DNA from: Phycisphaerales bacterium
GTDB taxonomy: Bacteria > Planctomycetota > Phycisphaerae > Phycisphaerales > UBA1924
Assembly: GCA_020849615.1 (NCBI GenBank)
Contig: JADLFW010000017.1
Coordinates: 62,001 to 126,000, forward strand
Direction of reading: 5' to 3'
Length of the DNA stretch: 64,000 nt
The notes beneath the pieces are model-generated. The model was not told the DNA's origin, did not search any database, and saw only the letters and a program-made list of their open reading frames with translations. This document shows, piece by piece, positions 51,572-58,924 of the stretch. Positions within the stretch are counted from its first letter, which is position 1, and each line of letters opens with the position of its first letter. Made by a program: the position numbers and the translations under genes.

Positions 51572-51628
51572 TTGAGAATCGCCTCTCAATAACCCGCTGG
51601 AGTATACAGCGCGGGCCGGGCCGGGCAA
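51572..51628 (-). promoter_or_regulatory. Promoter with Fur/Zur-like palindromic operator
   Basis: Minus strand: -35 TTGCCC (51623-51628), 16-base spacer, -10 TATACT (51601-51606). Just downstream of the expected start lies TTGAGA-GGCGAT-TCTCAA (51572-51589), perfect 6-bp arms. The position would block transcription when a dimer binds. The A/T-rich arms with TGAGA/TCTCA recall Fur-family boxes, but the 6-base centre is not the canonical 7-1-7 spacing, so Zur is a proposal. Confidence 0.55.
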
Positions 51629-51664
51629 GGCGTTCGGACCGCCGTACCCCGCAACTCCAAAGAA

Positions 51665-51694
51665 AGAGCCCGGGCGCGGGCCCGGGCTCTTTGG
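51665..51694 (-). terminator. Strong terminator of the PAS-LuxR gene
   Basis: AAAGAGCCCGGGC-GCGG-GCCCGGGCTCTTT is a perfect 13-bp stem with a 4-base loop, followed on the minus strand by a U-rich run (CUUUCUUU). It lies 22 bases after the stop of the PAS-LuxR gene and before the metal-responsive promoter, insulating the two. It can work in both directions. Confidence 0.85.
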
Positions 51695-51716
51695 TGCATC
51701 AAAGTTGAACGATCGG

Positions 51717-52421
51717 TCAGGAAGGCTGGGCCGCGGCGGCCGGCTCCGCGGCGTCGTTCAGGTCGGTCAGGCCCGCCCGCAGGGCGATTCGGGCCAGCTC
51801 GACGCGGTTGGTCACGCCCAGCTTGCTACCCAGCGACACGCGGTGCCATTCGATCGTCTTCACGCTGCGGTGCAGGCGACGGGCGATGTCCGCGGTGGAG
51901 AGGCCCTCGCCGATCAGCTTGAGGATCTCCATTTCACGGTTAGTCAGCGTGCCCAGCACGCCCAGATCGTCGATCTTGGCCCGGACCACCGACTCGTTGG
52001 CCGGCGCGTTGACCGTCTTGGTCCCGGGCGGGCCGCCCGAGGTCGTCACGATCAGAACATTCACGCGTCCCTTGTCATCCGCCGGCAGGGCGCGCATGGA
52101 GGTGCGCTGCCAGATGCCCTTGAACATGCCGACCAGGGTCACGGGCTTGCCGGTCTCGATCACCCGCCGGACGAGCGAAAGGCGCTCATCGGCGAACTCC
52201 GAGGTCACGAACTCCGCAAAACGCCGCCCGGTCACGGTGTGCCCGTTGCCCGTGAGAGTCGACGCCGCCGCCTTGTTGGCGAACTGGATCGTTCCCTCCT
52301 GGTCAATCACCAGCACGGCGCTCTCGGTATCGCTCACCAACGCTTCCCAGCAGGGGGAACCCCCACCGGGGAACGCTGACATCGTGGAACTGACTTTGGA
52401 ATCCATCTGCGCGTTATTCAT
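51717..52421 (-). CDS. PAS domain - LuxR-type HTH regulator (copy 2)
   Basis: This 234-residue protein has the same plan as the protein at 17998-18777. A PAS domain (A-V-L-V-I-D-Q-E-G-T-I-Q-F-A-N-K-A-A, residues about 30-125) is followed by a LuxR helix-turn-helix with L-T-N-R-E-M-E-I-L-K-L-I-G-E-G-L and A-R-R-L-H-R-S-V-K-T-I-E-W-H-R. It is likely cytosolic. The ATG at 52419-52421 has GGGAG nine bases ahead. It ends in a strong terminator. Confidence 0.86.
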   Translation of the reverse strand: MNNAQMDSKVSSTMSAFPGGGSPCWEALVSDTESAVLVIDQEGTIQFANKAAASTLTGNGHTVTGRRFAEFVTSEFADERLSLVRRVIETGKPVTLVGMFKGIWQRTSMRALPADDKGRVNVLIVTTSGGPPGTKTVNAPANESVVRAKIDDLGVLGTLTNREMEILKLIGEGLSTADIARRLHRSVKTIEWHRVSLGSKLGVTNRVELARIALRAGLTDLNDAAEPAAAAQPS

Positions 52422-52852
52422 GGCATAGCTCTCCCGCCGGCGGGCTCCCTCCGCCCGGCGCACTCGTTTGCTCCCTCCGAACCTGTACGCACTTCAGTCA
52501 CGCTGGTATCCGTTCCAGTTGCCCTCAAATACCCCAGGGTTTTGAGTTTCCACCCCGCGGTTATCGGGCACGTGGTCCTCCTCCCCGGATACTCCCCAAG
52601 ATCATAACGGTATCTCGCTCTCTGTGGCCAGCAATCAGGTGAAATCCCCAATGTTAAGAGGATCCCCTGCCCAAGCTTCCCACACGCTTTCCGCCCTGAC
52701 CGTCGTACTTCTTTTTCGGCAGGAATGTCCCAATCCCCCAGGACAGGGGAATTTCCGAGCGGTGACCCACCTTCAGAAAGCCCGCCAGATCCCTTAGGAT
52801 GCGCGCCTGTTCAACCCCAATCTCCACCGACAGGCGTGCAGAGCCCGAACAC
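52422..52852. other. Long intergenic region between divergent genes
   Basis: This stretch of 431 bases, less GC-rich than its surroundings, separates the divergent PAS-LuxR and LOG genes. It must hold both promoters. I see no convincing gene. A short dyad CCCCAGGACAGGGG lies near 52736-52750. No clear -35/-10 pair can be fixed by eye. Confidence 0.5.
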
Positions 52853-53686
52853 ATGCCCACAACCCCGCAGGCGTACGACGGCCGAATCCACCCGGGATCC
52901 CCTGAGCCGCTCCCCCCGGAACCCACCGATCGGCCGGGGCCGGGCTCGCTCTCCTGGGATGTCGCCGCCACGCACCCCGAGGAACGCCGCTTCCTGCAGG
53001 GCCCGCGCAAGCGCACCGAGGAGTTCCTGCGCGCCTGCCGCATCTTCGGGGAGTTCGTCAAGGGCTTCCGGGCCCTGCACTTCGTCGGCCCGTGCGTCAC
53101 CGTCTTCGGCTCGGCCCGGTTTAAGGAAGACCACGCCTACTACGCCATGGCCCGTGACATGGGGCAGCGGATCGCCGGGCTGGGACTCACCGTGATGACC
53201 GGTGGCGGGCCCGGCGTGATGGAGGCCGCCAACCGCGGCGCCCGCGAGGCGGGCGGGCGATCCCTGGGGTGCAACATCCAGCTGCCCATGGAGCAGCACC
53301 CCAACCGCTACCTCGACAAGTGGGTGGAGTTCCGCTACTTCTTCGTCCGCAAGGTCATGCTGGTGAAGTACTCGTACGCCTTCGTCGTCATGCCGGGGGG
53401 GTTCGGCACGCTCGATGAAGTCTTCGAAACCGCGACGCTCGTGCAGACCGGCAAGATCCACCACTTCCCCATCATCATGATGGGCGTCGACTTCTGGCTC
53501 CCGATGTTCGATTTCTTCCGCGACCGCATGCTGGCGAACGGCACCATCAGCCCGGGCGATGTGAACCTGCTCACGCTGACCGATTCCCCGGAAGAGGCGA
53601 TCGAGCGCATCAAGTCCGGGATCGCCGAGAACTACGGCACGATCGCGCGGCGGCCCAGGCGGTCCTGGCTGCTGGGCGAGCGTTAG
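52853..53686 (+). CDS. LOG-family (TIGR00730-type) nucleotide phosphoribohydrolase-like protein
   Basis: This 277-residue Rossmann-like protein has V-F-G-S-A-R-F then G-L-G-L-T-V-M-T-G-G-G-P-G-V-M-E-A-A-N-R-G-A. The LOG motif is P-G-G-F-G-T-L-D-E. LOG enzymes cut cytokinin or other nucleoside 5'-monophosphates into base and ribose-5-phosphate. The bacterial role is often purine or pyrimidine monophosphate breakdown. About 70 N-terminal residues before the fold are an extra segment. The ATG at 52853 is preferred. Confidence 0.87.
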   Translation: MPTTPQAYDGRIHPGSPEPLPPEPTDRPGPGSLSWDVAATHPEERRFLQGPRKRTEEFLRACRIFGEFVKGFRALHFVGPCVTVFGSARFKEDHAYYAMARDMGQRIAGLGLTVMTGGGPGVMEAANRGAREAGGRSLGCNIQLPMEQHPNRYLDKWVEFRYFFVRKVMLVKYSYAFVVMPGGFGTLDEVFETATLVQTGKIHHFPIIMMGVDFWLPMFDFFRDRMLANGTISPGDVNLLTLTDSPEEAIERIKSGIAENYGTIARRPRRSWLLGER

Positions 53687-53702
53687 ACCCGCAGGCGGGC
53701 GT

Positions 53703-54680
53703 CTACCAGTTGTCGTCCTTCTCGTACCCCAGCTCGATGAGCCAGCGACCCGCGACTTCCTTGAACACCTTCTTGTCGCCCGGGCTGAAGTACTGGCGCC
53801 ACTCGCCGGAGACTCCCTTGCGGATGAACTCCGCCCGGGATTCCTGGCCCGGCTTGCGGCCCGTGAGCTGCTCAAACTGGTTGCGGTTGACGCACTCTGC
53901 GATGAGTCGCGGATCGGACTGGATGTCGAGGGCCGTGAAGACCCGGGCCATGACGGCGTGCGGGTCCTTGAGCATGTCCTCGTAGCGGATCTCGATGTAC
54001 GAGTCGCCGTACAGCTCGCGGGCCGCGACCCGCTTGCCCGCGCAGAGACCCCACTCGTGGGCCGCGGCCCAGAGGCCCGGCCCGGCGAAGAGCGGCACCG
54101 GCTCGCCCTCGCCGCGCTTCCAGTACGCGACCGCGCGGTTCATCTCCTCATCGGACTTGAACGCCCAGCGGTCGGGGGCCCGGAAGTGGTGGAACATGGC
54201 CGAGACGGCGACATCGCGGCCGTCGCGGATGATGTGGACCAGCTTGGCATCCGGGAAGATTTCGTGGAGCTGCTCGACGTGCTCCATGTACTTGGCGGGC
54301 GTCTTGTCGCCGATGAGCTTGGCCCCGGGGCGGGCCCGGACTTTCATGACCGACTCGATCATGCCGCGCTTAGCCGCGGCGATCAGGGCCCGGTCCTCGA
54401 GCCCGTTGGTCCAGTTGACCCTGGCGTCGGGGCTGTTGACCCAGGAGAGGAAGCCGGGCTCGTTGAGCCACGTGTTGACGGAGAACTCGCGGCCGATGAA
54501 GTACGCCTCGTCGGTGCAGAAGACCTCGGGGTGGCTGGTCAGGATCCAATACGTCCAGCTCGTGCCCGATTTGTGCGCCCCGGTGACAAAGAAGAAGCGC
54601 TGGGCCGGCTTCCAGGGAGATTCGGCTGGCATCAACTCCGGAATGTCGACGGGCGGGCGGGCGATCTCTTCGAACTTCAT
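53703..54680 (-). CDS. Sulfotransferase family protein
   Basis: This 325-residue cytosolic or membrane-associated enzyme uses PAPS. The 5'-phosphosulfate loop is G-A-H-K-S-G-T-S-W (near residues 35-45), and the 3'-phosphate-binding strand is H-I-I-R-D-G-R-D-V-A-V-S. The acceptor is unknown and may be a polysaccharide, lipid or small molecule. The ATG at 54678-54680 is chosen because upstream residues are low-complexity. A methyltransferase gene on the same strand lies upstream; together they may modify one surface product. Confidence 0.84.
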   Translation of the reverse strand: MKFEEIARPPVDIPELMPAESPWKPAQRFFFVTGAHKSGTSWTYWILTSHPEVFCTDEAYFIGREFSVNTWLNEPGFLSWVNSPDARVNWTNGLEDRALIAAAKRGMIESVMKVRARPGAKLIGDKTPAKYMEHVEQLHEIFPDAKLVHIIRDGRDVAVSAMFHHFRAPDRWAFKSDEEMNRAVAYWKRGEGEPVPLFAGPGLWAAAHEWGLCAGKRVAARELYGDSYIEIRYEDMLKDPHAVMARVFTALDIQSDPRLIAECVNRNQFEQLTGRKPGQESRAEFIRKGVSGEWRQYFSPGDKKVFKEVAGRWLIELGYEKDDNW

Positions 54681-54817
54681 CAGCGGCAGGCTCCCTGGAC
54701 CAAGACCGCCCCGGGCGTCCTGACGGGGCACCCGCGGGGCGGTTCTGGAGTACCGCCCACAATAGCGACCAACCGCTGGCCGGGGGCTCCCGGAACCGCC
54801 CCCGATCCGGCCCTCGC

Positions 54818-55909
54818 TCAGGGAGCAACGCCCAGCCCCCGGATCCATTGCCGGGCCCGCGAGAGGATCCCGCCCCGCTGCGCCCGGGCCTGGGCCAGCC
54901 GCTCCCGCACCAGTTCCTCAACCTGCGACCGCCGCATCAGCCCCTCCACCGGCGCGGGCCTGCGCGGCGGCGGCGGCTCATCCGGGTGCATCGGCTTGCG
55001 GAGGATCACCTCCAGCGAGGGTCTCAGGAACCCCCGGGGCACGCGGATGTCGTGCGCCGCGGCGAACGTCTGGATCAGCTCATCCAGCAGAGTCACCCCG
55101 CGGTGCGGCTGATCGACCATCCCCTCATCGAATGAGTCGCCCACGACCAATCGATCCAGCGGCCCCAGCGCCAGCTCGAACTCCTCGTACCCCGCGGCCC
55201 GTCCGCACCGCCAGATGTACTCGATCGCCGCCGGCATCCCGCGCTTCAGGCTCGCCGCCACGCCATCGCGGAAATCGGCCCGCGGCGAGCGGTGCGCGTA
55301 CAGGACCGCCAGTTCCTCGGGCAGCCACTGGTAGAAAGGCATCAATGAAGTGTGGTAATCCATCATCGCGAACCGCGTCGGGGTGTCGCCCAGCACCAGC
55401 ACGCCGCCGGGCCTGAGCAGGGCCCACGCCGCTCGCAGCGTGTCGATCCGCTCCCGCACCATCTGATGTTCCAGCACCGCGTACATGACGATTGCGTCCG
55501 CCCCGTCGGCGAGATCACGCTTGAACGCCGCGATCAGCCCCTCGGCCGTGACCGTCTGGCACGTCACGTTTGTCAGGCCCATGATGCGCATCCGGCCCAC
55601 CGCCGCCTCGACGGACGGGCCATGGATGTCGTAGCCCAGCACGCGCCGGGCCTTGAGGGCCCACGCCGCCGTGCTCGCGCCGGTCCCGCAGCCGATGTCC
55701 GCCACCGTCTTCCCTTCGAACGGCAGGTATCGCTCGATCCAGGGCATGATGATGTCCCGGCACTCTTCGAATCGCCTGGTCGTGTGGGCGTGCATGTCGG
55801 ATTCGAAGCTCGGGCCGGCGAAATACGCCTCATTCCATCCCCGGTAGAACGTGCCCATCATCAGCTCGCGCAGGCTCTTGACCTGCTCGGGCGTCATTGC
55901 TGCGCTCAT
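54818..55909 (-). CDS. SAM-dependent methyltransferase with C-terminal helical extension
   Basis: This 363-residue protein has motif I V-A-D-I-G-C-G-T-G-A-S-T (near residue 62). L-G-Y-D-I-H-G and L-L-R-P-G-G-V-L-V-L-G-D-T-P follow. The C-terminal 100 residues carry Arg/Pro-rich helices (R-S-Q-V-E-E-L-V-R-E-R) not typical of the family. The acceptor is unknown. GGAGGATCGGA precedes the ATG at 55907-55909. It is likely co-oriented with the sulfotransferase. Confidence 0.82.
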   Translation of the reverse strand: MSAAMTPEQVKSLRELMMGTFYRGWNEAYFAGPSFESDMHAHTTRRFEECRDIIMPWIERYLPFEGKTVADIGCGTGASTAAWALKARRVLGYDIHGPSVEAAVGRMRIMGLTNVTCQTVTAEGLIAAFKRDLADGADAIVMYAVLEHQMVRERIDTLRAAWALLRPGGVLVLGDTPTRFAMMDYHTSLMPFYQWLPEELAVLYAHRSPRADFRDGVAASLKRGMPAAIEYIWRCGRAAGYEEFELALGPLDRLVVGDSFDEGMVDQPHRGVTLLDELIQTFAAAHDIRVPRGFLRPSLEVILRKPMHPDEPPPPRRPAPVEGLMRRSQVEELVRERLAQARAQRGGILSRARQWIRGLGVAP

Positions 55910-56137
55910 TCCGATCCTCCTGGGTGCGGGCCGCTGACGATCCCGCCATCGGCATCCGGGCGCCCAGAAATCGCCCGCACGGACTGATCCAAGCATACCC
56001 ATCACCAGATCGACGGGGACCAAGGCCTACAGGCCGAAAAACATGAAAGTTGCCTCTACGGCCCCGCCGCGCTCCGATTACACTCGGTCCGGACCTCGAT
56101 CGCATCGCCATCCGCCGGGAGCCCCAGGAGGTGCTGC

Positions 56138-56479
56138 ATGAGAATCGAAGGCGAGGGCCAGCTGCTGCGGATCTTCATCGGCGAATCCGACCGCTGGGAG
56201 GGTCGGCCGCTCTACGAGGCCCTGGTCCAGCAGGCCCGGGGCGAGGGGCTGGCGGGGGCCACCGTGCTCCGCGGCATGATGGGCTACGGCGCCCACTCGC
56301 TCATCCACTCGGCCCGGGCGGTCGCGGGAATCCCAGACGAGATGCCCGTGGTGGTCGAGATCGTGGACAAGGCCGACAAGATCAAGCGATTTCTCCCCTC
56401 GCTCGACCGCATGGTCCGCGAGGGATTGATCACGCTGGAGAAAGCCACCGTCATCGCCTACCGCACCAAGGATGCGTGA
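56138..56479 (+). CDS. DUF190-family protein
   Basis: This 113-residue alpha/beta (PII-like, DUF190) protein reads M-R-I-E-G-E-G-Q-L-L-R-I-F-I-G-E-S-D with P-L-Y-E-A-L-V-Q-Q-A-R-G-E-G-L-A-G-A-T-V. M-M-G-Y-G-A and D-E-M-P-V-V-V-E-I-V-D come further on. Many members sit beside fluoride channels (CrcB) or act as ligand-binding regulators; no crcB is nearby. AGGAGG is seven bases before the ATG, a strong ribosome-binding site. It is followed 40 bases later by a DinB-like gene. Confidence 0.87.
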   Translation: MRIEGEGQLLRIFIGESDRWEGRPLYEALVQQARGEGLAGATVLRGMMGYGAHSLIHSARAVAGIPDEMPVVVEIVDKADKIKRFLPSLDRMVREGLITLEKATVIAYRTKDA

Positions 56480-56519
56480 CGCCGCATCAAGGATGCCCGG
56501 GCCGCGGCTACAGTCCCTT

Positions 56520-57038
56520 ATGCAAGCCCAGGAAATCCTCGCGCAGGCGGTCGAAGCCACCAAGATGCTCACGGCCCGGTATGTCTCGGGCTTCGAGGAA
56601 TCCACCCGCACCAGGCAGGCCCAGCACCTGCCCAACCACGTCGCGTGGAACCTGGGGCACCTGGCGCTGACGATGCACCGGATCGCGGAGAAGTACGACG
56701 GCGGACCCGCGCCCGAGCGCGACTTCTCGCCGGGCCCGCGCGGCAACTCCGACCATTTCGGGCTGGAATCGGTGGCGTTCGGCTCGGTCCCTGTCGATGA
56801 CCCCACGGTGTACCCGGCGCTGGCCCGGTGCGTGCAGGTGTACGATGCGGCGTGCGACCGGCTGGCCCGGGCGCTGCGGGCCGCGCCGGAATCGAAGCTG
56901 TCGGAGGTTGTGAAGTGGGGCGCGGGGGAATCGACGCTGGGGATGCTGGCGGCGCGGATGGTGTTCCACAACGGCTTCCACACCGGGCAGATCGCGGACC
57001 TGCGGCGGGCGACAGGGATGAGGTCGATCTTCAGTTGA
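56520..57038 (+). CDS. DinB-like four-helix protein (copy 3)
   Basis: This 172-residue DinB-type protein has N-H-V-A-W-N-L-G-H-L-A-L-T-M-H-R-I-A and F-H-N-G-F-H-T-G-Q-I-A-D-L-R, which give the likely metal-binding histidines. Its function is unknown. ATG 56520 is preferred; another ATG at 56472 overlaps the end of DUF190 and would couple translation. It is convergent with the CvpA-like gene. Confidence 0.82.
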   Translation: MQAQEILAQAVEATKMLTARYVSGFEESTRTRQAQHLPNHVAWNLGHLALTMHRIAEKYDGGPAPERDFSPGPRGNSDHFGLESVAFGSVPVDDPTVYPALARCVQVYDAACDRLARALRAAPESKLSEVVKWGAGESTLGMLAARMVFHNGFHTGQIADLRRATGMRSIFS

Positions 57039-57064
57039 GACGGCGGCGCTGCGATGCCGTGATA

Positions 57065-57083
57065 CGGTGAAACGCAATCACCG
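57065..57083. terminator. Small hairpin between convergent genes
   Basis: CGGTGA-AACGCAA-TCACCG forms a 6-bp perfect stem that can extend outward through GATGC/GCATC. It lies between the DinB-like and CvpA-like stops. Terminator function is plausible; the T-run is short. Confidence 0.4.
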
Positions 57084-57093
57084 CATCAGCTTT

Positions 57094-58878
57094 TCAGCGC
57101 TGCTTCTCTGTCAGCTTGACCGGCTTGAGCGGGGCCTTGGTCCAGTCGGTGATGACCTCCGGGCCGATCTGGAAGCGCTCGATGGTGACGCCCCAGCTGA
57201 CCATGAACACCAGCTTGACCTTCTGATCCGGGCGGCTCTTGGAGAGGGCCGCGGGGAGCTCGGTCAGCCCGCGCATCGGCTGCTGCGGGGTGAAGCGGAT
57301 CTTGATCATCTGGTTGTCTTCGTAGACGTAGCCGACGGGCTCGTACTGCTGGCCGTTGGAGTCGATCAGGACGGGCGGGACGACGGTGAGGGCGGTGTCG
57401 AGCGACCGGCCCAGCAGGCTGGTGCGGTTGCCGCCCGAGACCTCGACCTGGCAGACGACGGTGTCATCACGCGTGGTGAACTTGTCCACGCGGAGGGCCC
57501 GGTCGACGGCGTTGCCGCGCTTGATGTCCTCGGGGGCGAAGGCCGCCTCGCCGTCGATGACGCTGTTGTTCTCGTTGAGCTGGAGCCCGCGCTCGTTGCC
57601 GCGCTGGAGCGTGTAGCCGATGGAGCGGGAGATCATCAGCCCGCCGTTCTCGGTCTCGAACGTGGACTGGCCCGCGGGCGCTGCGCCGCCGCCGGAGCGG
57701 ATCGCCGCGCCGGTGATGCCCTTGATCACGCGGCCGTCGTTGATCGCCGCATCGCGGTCGGCGATCGAGGCGAACTTGAACTTGGGGTTCTCATCGCCCA
57801 CCTCGTGGCGGACGTTCTTGACGTAGAGGTACTTGGACTTGTACCCCTTGGGGACCGCGAACTCGAAGGCCATGGTGGACTCCGAGGCGCCGCCCACGGA
57901 GGCGATGAAGACGTTGGTCGAGTCGAAGCGGAACCGGGCCGCGGCGGGGTTGGCCGAATCGGCCTGGCAGACCACCGCGAAGGGATAGACCGTCTGGTAC
58001 TTGCCGTCGGCCTCGTCCTCGCACACCAGGCGGATCTGGGCGTTGCCGACCACGACCTGCCCGCCCTTTTCCTTGGCGCCCGAGAGGAAAGTGACGGTGT
58101 AGCCCTCGACGTGGCCCGGGCCGACGGGGTTGCCATCGACGTCCTGCACCACCTGCGGGTTGCCATCCCACTGGTCGGTGACCAGCTGGCCGATCGAGCT
58201 CTTGTCGGCATCACCGAGGAAGTAGCGGCCCTCGTACTGGAAGTCGGTGGGCTTGTAGGTATTGCGGGCCTTGCCCTCGGCGAAACTGGTGCGCATGCCG
58301 CCGCCGGCCTCGTGCAGGTCGGGGTAGAGGTCGGCCAGCGGGGTGCCGGTCTTCAGCGAGGCCAGCGAGAAGTGGCCGTAGAGCTGGGAGGTGAGCTTGT
58401 CGGCGGGGAGCCAGAGCTTGTCCTGCCGGGCGATGTTGCCGGCGCTGCCGTAGGCGATCGGCGAGTACCCGAACTGGTCCGGCGGGAGCCGCAGGAAGCT
58501 GATCGAGAGCGCGACGAAGCCCGCGATGATGAGGCCCGAGCAGGCGCCGGTGATGGCCCCGCCCGCGTAGTCAACGGCGGGCTCGACCTGGGCGTTGCCG
58601 GGGAGGGCGGCGTCGGTCGCCACGCGCAGCAGGGCCAGGGCGGCGGCGAACGGGAGGCCCAGAGCGATGGCCCACGCCGTGCCGCCCAGGAACGACAGGA
58701 AGCCGCGGTCGGGCGCCGCCTTGAGCAGCGCGTAGGCGAGCTGCTCCCAGAATGCGAACGCGATGGCGCCGGCCACCAGCACGCAGGCCAGGTTGATCAG
58801 CCCGGAGAAGAACCCCCGGGACATCCACACCCAGGCACACCCGAGCACGATCGCGATCACCAGCAGGCTAAGCATCAT
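57094..58878 (-). CDS. CvpA-like membrane protein with large extracytoplasmic domain
   Basis: This 594-residue protein has four N-terminal membrane segments within the first 140 residues in a CvpA-like arrangement (G-F-F-S-G-L-I-N-L-A-C-V-L, A-V-D-Y-A-G-G-A-I-T-G-A). A large soluble domain of about 440 residues without recognised motif follows; it would lie outside the membrane. CvpA proteins are tied to colicin V production and envelope stability. The fusion is unusual. GGAG precedes the ATG at 58876-58878. The next gene upstream, a GspE-like ATPase, is 46 bases away on the same strand. Confidence 0.72.
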   Translation of the reverse strand: MMLSLLVIAIVLGCAWVWMSRGFFSGLINLACVLVAGAIAFAFWEQLAYALLKAAPDRGFLSFLGGTAWAIALGLPFAAALALLRVATDAALPGNAQVEPAVDYAGGAITGACSGLIIAGFVALSISFLRLPPDQFGYSPIAYGSAGNIARQDKLWLPADKLTSQLYGHFSLASLKTGTPLADLYPDLHEAGGGMRTSFAEGKARNTYKPTDFQYEGRYFLGDADKSSIGQLVTDQWDGNPQVVQDVDGNPVGPGHVEGYTVTFLSGAKEKGGQVVVGNAQIRLVCEDEADGKYQTVYPFAVVCQADSANPAAARFRFDSTNVFIASVGGASESTMAFEFAVPKGYKSKYLYVKNVRHEVGDENPKFKFASIADRDAAINDGRVIKGITGAAIRSGGGAAPAGQSTFETENGGLMISRSIGYTLQRGNERGLQLNENNSVIDGEAAFAPEDIKRGNAVDRALRVDKFTTRDDTVVCQVEVSGGNRTSLLGRSLDTALTVVPPVLIDSNGQQYEPVGYVYEDNQMIKIRFTPQQPMRGLTELPAALSKSRPDQKVKLVFMVSWGVTIERFQIGPEVITDWTKAPLKPVKLTEKQR

Positions 58879-58924
58879 GACTCGAACTCCGGCAGGACAG
58901 GACGGGGTCTGCTACTGCTTGCGC

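Noticed and set aside
54737-54758. Hairpin GGGCGGT-N8-ACCGCCC between sulfotransferase and methyltransferase
   Set aside because: The stem is short and without a T-run, and the two genes may be co-transcribed, so terminator status is not supported.
56010-56075. Possible fluoride (crcB) riboswitch before the DUF190 gene because of the text GCCTCTACGG
   Set aside because: The required GAUGG core and the two stems in the right order are not found, and no crcB is nearby.
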